This document shows, in pieces, positions 9,990 to 11,610 of a DNA stretch of 11,610 bases (position 1 is the first letter of the stretch; each line of letters begins with the position of its first letter). The position numbers were made by a program, and so were the translations under genes. Source of the stretch: Eggerthellaceae bacterium UBA3686. GTDB lineage: Bacteria; Actinomycetota; Coriobacteriia; Coriobacteriales; Eggerthellaceae. The stretch spans positions 2,101 through 13,710 of the forward strand of contig DFIX01000059.1 in assembly GCA_002371495.1 (NCBI GenBank), given 5' to 3'. The notes beneath the pieces are model-generated. The model worked only from the letters and a program-made list of their open reading frames with translations, did no database searches and was not told where the DNA came from.

Positions 9990-11610
9990 CTACCCGCGCC
10001 TCCTGCGCCTGGACGCCGCGAGGGCCAGGGCCGACGCGGCCGCCAGGGCGAGCGCGGTCGCGAATGCGCCGGCAAGCGGGTCGCCCGTCTTGGGCGAGGC
10101 GCCCGAAGCGCCCGAGGAGGACTTCCTCGTCCACTTGGCGTAGAGCGTGATGTCCTCGGTCACGGGCTTGGAGAAGTCGTAGGCCTCCTTGCACGCCTTG
10201 TCGGTGTACCAGCCGCCGAAGGTCCACCCGTCGGCCGTGGGGTTCGCGGGCCTCTTCGCCTTCCCGCCGTGCTCGACGGTCTGCGAGCCGGGCGCCTTGC
10301 CGTGGCCGTTCGCGTCGAAGGCCACCGTGTGGGTGACGGGCGCCGGGGCCGGGGACACCTTGAAGTCGGCGGACGCGGGGTCTCCGTCGTCGAAGAGCGC
10401 GGATATGGTGTGGGCGCCCGCGGGCAGCGTCGCCAGGTAGGACGGCTGCAGCTCGACGATGACGCTGCCGCTCCTGGCCGTCCAGTTGGCCTTGCCGGAG
10501 GCGTCCTTCCGGGGCACGGCCTTTCCGTCGACCAGGATGCCTGTGAAGTGGGCGAACGCCATCTCGGGGTCGACCGTGCGCTCGAAGGTGAAGGCCAGGG
10601 GCGCGCCGGAGCCCTCCACGTAGGCCGAGCCCTCGCCGGAGGCGGCCCTGTACGTGCCCCTCGGCACCGCGGTGTACTTCGCCGTGTAGACGGCGTCGCC
10701 GGTCACGGCCGCAATCGCGGGCTCCCAGCCGGCGAACTCGTAGGCGTACTGCTCGTCGGAGGGCCTGGTGGGCGTGGGGCCCTCGTACTTCGGCATCGTG
10801 CCGTAGGGGACTTTGACGTCCCGGTAGAACTCGGTGCCGTCGTAGTTCCGCCAGATAACAGAGTAGTGCCTGGGCGCCTCGTCGTACTTGGCCGTGTACG
10901 TGGCATCGCCCGTCACGGGCCCGACCTCGGGCTCCCAGCCGACGAACAAGTACTCGCACTGCGCGGTAGCGGGCCTGGTCGGCTCGTCGCCCGCATATTT
11001 CGGCACCTCGCCCTTGGCGACCTTGCCGGACTGCAGAACCGTGCCGTCCCAGTTCTCGAACGTCACCGTGCACTCCCCGGCGGGCGCGGGCTCGAAGTTC
11101 GCCGTGAGCTCGCGGTCGGACTCGACCTCGAAGGTGTAGGGGTTGTCGGTGCTCGCCTGCGTCGCGCCCCCGGCGCCCTGCCCCCCGCCCTCGGCGGAGG
11201 GGCCGCCCTCGGGGGAGGGGCCTGCCTCGGTCCAGCTCACGAAGACGTAGCCCCCGCCCGGCGCGGCCGTCAGGGTGCAGGAGGGGGAGGCGGTGTCCTT
11301 GTCGAACGAGGCGACGAACACCGCCTCGCCGTTCACCGTGCCGCCAGCCTCGGGGCTGGCAATCGCGGCCACGCCCCATTTAGCGTAGCTCGTCGGCCCG
11401 TCCACGAGCGCGCCAGAATTCCAGCCTCGGCCCCTCTCCACCTTGTGGTTCCACTGAGCCTTCGACCCGCTGAAGGCCATCGAGGACAGCTTAGTGCAGC
11501 CGTAGAAGGCGTAGTCCCCGATGGCCGTGACGCTGCCCGGGATCGTGACGCTCCCGAGGTTGGCGCAGCCGTAGAAGGCGTAGTCCCCGATGGACGTGAC
11601 GCTGTTCGGG
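9990..11610 (-). CDS. LPXTG-type cell-wall surface protein with BspA LRRs and InlB-type repeats (5' partial)
   Basis: The frame is open to the right edge, so at least 539 residues are present and the N-terminus lies outside; the internal Met near 11480 is not the start. Order of parts from the edge: two BspA/LRR_5 leucine-rich repeats (IGDYAFYGC then VTIPGSVTAIGDYAFYGC); a beta-rich segment with a Pro/Gly/Glu low-complexity run; two tandem repeats of about 75 residues (YSVIWRNYDGTEFYRDVKVP type, each ending in GWEP...VTGDA-YTAKY); a sheet-like segment; an InlB B-repeat (HTVAFDANGHGKAPGSQTVE to ITLYAKW); and a sorting signal SPKTGD, hydrophobic span and RRRRR. Sortase would attach it to peptidoglycan at the SPKTG Thr. 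Adhesion or host interaction is the usual inferred role. A GC hairpin follows the stop. Confidence 0.88.
   Translation of the reverse strand, partial: PNSVTSIGDYAFYGCANLGSVTIPGSVTAIGDYAFYGCTKLSSMAFSGSKAQWNHKVERGRGWNSGALVDGPTSYAKWGVAAIASPEAGGTVNGEAVFVASFDKDTASPSCTLTAAPGGGYVFVSWTEAGPSPEGGPSAEGGGQGAGGATQASTDNPYTFEVESDRELTANFEPAPAGECTVTFENWDGTVLQSGKVAKGEVPKYAGDEPTRPATAQCEYLFVGWEPEVGPVTGDATYTAKYDEAPRHYSVIWRNYDGTEFYRDVKVPYGTMPKYEGPTPTRPSDEQYAYEFAGWEPAIAAVTGDAVYTAKYTAVPRGTYRAASGEGSAYVEGSGAPLAFTFERTVDPEMAFAHFTGILVDGKAVPRKDASGKANWTARSGSVIVELQPSYLATLPAGAHTISALFDDGDPASADFKVSPAPAPVTHTVAFDANGHGKAPGSQTVEHGGKAKRPANPTADGWTFGGWYTDKACKEAYDFSKPVTEDITLYAKWTRKSSSGASGASPKTGDPLAGAFATALALAAASALALAASRRRRRG

Noticed and set aside
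9850..11379. Long minus-strand frame offset from the surface-protein frame
   Set aside because: Arg/Gly-rich shadow; the in-frame alternative has LRRs, InlB repeats and a sorting signal.

Overview
The window looks like accessory chromosome of a high-GC, gut-type actinobacterium, most likely Coriobacteriia/Eggerthellaceae (Eggerthella, Gordonibacter, Adlercreutzia and relatives). This is an inference from the high GC of most genes, the sortase-anchored BspA-LRR/InlB-repeat surface protein, the Ig-like/DUF3472 secreted protein, the long PucR-type regulator beside a URO-D-type methyltransferase, and the density of toxin-antitoxin (TA) modules. No species is assigned.

Layout. 1-2000: a minus-strand secreted Big_2/DUF3472 protein and an empty, palindrome-bearing intergenic region. 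2009-2244: an extended -10 promoter, a structured leader with a perfect terminator hairpin, and the broken 5' end of a DUF3800 gene. 2247-4957: three plus-strand type II TA modules of three different families, namely Phd/ParE, MazE/MazF and RelB-DinJ/PIN, each behind its own palindrome. MazEF lies between two directly repeated 30-bp copies of the 3' part of a tRNA-Ala(GGC) gene. The second copy runs on through CCA into a perfect terminator, and a 20-bp piece of the tRNA end then recurs inverted, followed by a chain of hairpins. 4958-5476: repeats of a GAAGACAA motif, a 40-codon fragment and a Nif11-like peptide gene.

5533-8768 reads as a lower-GC block: a minus-strand PucR-type regulator diverging from a URO-D/MtaA-like methyltransferase and a small nitroreductase. 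Good promoters and a near-perfect palindrome lie in the shared 145-bp gap, so the regulator probably controls the pair. 8769-9159 holds a decayed HD-domain fragment. 9160-9702 is a fourth TA module, RelBE, on the minus strand with a clear promoter and operator. 9703-9989 holds GC-rich hairpins. 9990-11610 is the 3' part of a large minus-strand cell-wall-anchored protein that runs off the right edge.

Taken together this is a scarred integration hotspot: tRNA att-type remnants, gene fragments (DUF3800, HD domain, possibly Nif11) and four unrelated TA systems, next to a metabolic cassette that looks acquired. No integrase, transposase, CRISPR array or intact tRNA/rRNA gene is visible. The least conventional items are the RelB/DinJ antitoxin paired with a PIN toxin, the tRNA-scar-bounded MazEF and inverted tRNA end, the orphan Nif11-like peptide, and the regulator-methyltransferase-nitroreductase cassette without a corrinoid protein in view.
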